Of a DNA stretch of 64,000 nt, positions 63,455 to 64,000 are shown piece after piece. The notes beneath the pieces were generated by a model. It made no database searches. It worked only from the letters and a program-made list of their open reading frames with translations, and was not told the origin of the DNA. Source of the DNA: Paraburkholderia oxyphila NBRC 105797 (GTDB lineage Bacteria; Pseudomonadota; Gammaproteobacteria; Burkholderiales; Burkholderiaceae); NCBI RefSeq assembly GCF_000685075.1, contig NZ_BAYD01000029.1, positions 40,675-104,674 of the forward strand, given 5' to 3'. Made by a program: the position numbers and the translations under genes. How positions within the stretch are numbered: the stretch's first letter is position 1; every line of letters starts with the position of its first letter.

Positions 63455-64000
63455 TCAGCCCCGGAAGATGTCGAACGGCTCGATGCGCAGCACGCGGCGC
63501 ACGCCGAGATAGCTGGAGAGCGCGGCGATCACCACCACCATCGCAAACGCGATCGCGAGATTGCCGAACGTGATCATGGCGGCATAATCGCGGATGCGCA
63601 GCCGCGCGAGACTGATCGACGCCGCGCACAGGCCGACGCCGAGGCCATAGCCGGTGAGCGCCGTGAACGCCGCCTGGAACAGGATCATCGCGACCAGCTC
63701 GCGCCGTTTCGCACCGATGGCCTTGAGCGCGCCGAATTTTTCGAGGTTCTCGAGAATGAACGTGTAGAAGGTCTGCCCGGAGATCGACAGCCCGACCACG
63801 AAGCTGATCACGGTCATCAGGAGGATGTTGGTGCCGAGGCTCGTCTCGTACTTGTAGAAGTCCGCGATGTGCTGCATGAACTCGTCTTTCGTGTAGGCGA
63901 TGTAGCCGAGCGCCGCGACCTCGGCCTTGATGTGCGCGACGTCGGCGGCCGACTTCGGCTCGACGAGGATGTACGAGGTGGTGTAACGGGTCGACGGAAT
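63455..64000 (-). CDS. FtsX-like ABC permease, DevC type (5' truncated by window end)
   Basis: At least 181 residues, open to the window edge. The visible part is the C-terminal half: end of the periplasmic domain, then three membrane helices (ILLMTVISFVVGLSISGQTF; LFQAAFTALTGYGLGVGL; ITFGNLAIAFAMVVVIAALS) and the closing IEPFDIFRG. Partner of the ATPase gene. The start lies outside the window. Confidence 0.88.
   Translation of the reverse strand: MPSTRYTTSYILVEPKSAADVAHIKAEVAALGYIAYTKDEFMQHIADFYKYETSLGTNILLMTVISFVVGLSISGQTFYTFILENLEKFGALKAIGAKRRELVAMILFQAAFTALTGYGLGVGLCAASISLARLRIRDYAAMITFGNLAIAFAMVVVIAALSSYLGVRRVLRIEPFDIFRG

Overview
The window is GC-rich, compactly coded beta-proteobacterial DNA. 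Protein style, codon use and gene families (intracellular PHB depolymerase, many universal stress proteins, NodT/DevB-type exporters) point to the family Burkholderiaceae, most likely Burkholderia, Paraburkholderia or Caballeronia. I assign the genus by inference only. I saw no rRNA, tRNA, CRISPR array, transposase or integrase.

Left edge (1-4.8 kb): the end of a CPA1 Na+/H+ antiporter, an outer-membrane MetA-like protein, a FixL/FixJ-like two-component pair with no heme ligand in the PAS domain, and a small secreted protein. 5-10.8 kb: a two-gene NAD-linked formate dehydrogenase (FdsB-FdsA type) and two hypothetical genes. 10.9-17.3 kb: a CapA-like protein and a cell-wall/polysaccharide cluster (NodB deacetylase, DUF4015 glycosidase, serine hydrolase-NamZ fusion).

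17.3-59.5 kb is a stress and maintenance island. It carries a divergent GroEL, an esterase/phosphoribosyltransferase/hydrolase operon, a kinase-like fusion protein, PolX, a PHB depolymerase, acetate kinase and a lipocalin. It also carries three universal stress proteins, a BI-1 protein, an Mla-type lipid transport operon, a DHH/reductase-patatin/flavodoxin/CBS/BON operon, a LOG protein and a second BON protein. Further along are a cold-shock protein, a nitroreductase, a dedicated sigma-70 factor, a dedicated FtsH with a catalytically dead hydrolase, ChaB, an ACP-ligase-acyltransferase fusion and PEP synthase. 59.5-64 kb: a small secreted protein and a DevBCA/NodT-type export operon running off the right edge.

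The unifying signal is a 14-bp palindrome of FNR/CRP type (TTGAY-N4-RTCAA and close variants). I found 22 copies, from 4.3 to 59.5 kb, nearly all in intergenic gaps 55-150 bp from a start codon and often between divergent genes. No FNR-family regulator is encoded in the window. The content and control resemble, from memory, the low-oxygen-activated (lxa) locus described in Burkholderia cenocepacia. My reading is an anoxia-persistence island that protects proteins (GroEL, FtsH, USPs), protects membranes (Mla, BI-1, BON, patatin) and reroutes carbon and redox (formate dehydrogenase, PhaZ, AckA, PpsA, nitroreductase).

The island also holds decaying pieces: a PRPP synthetase with its middle deleted, an ATP-synthase beta fragment cut just before its P-loop, an ABC ATPase stub, a flavodoxin-fold reductase stub, a gene broken by one extra G, and an ORF split by an amber codon. 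This suggests repeated rearrangement around conserved promoters.
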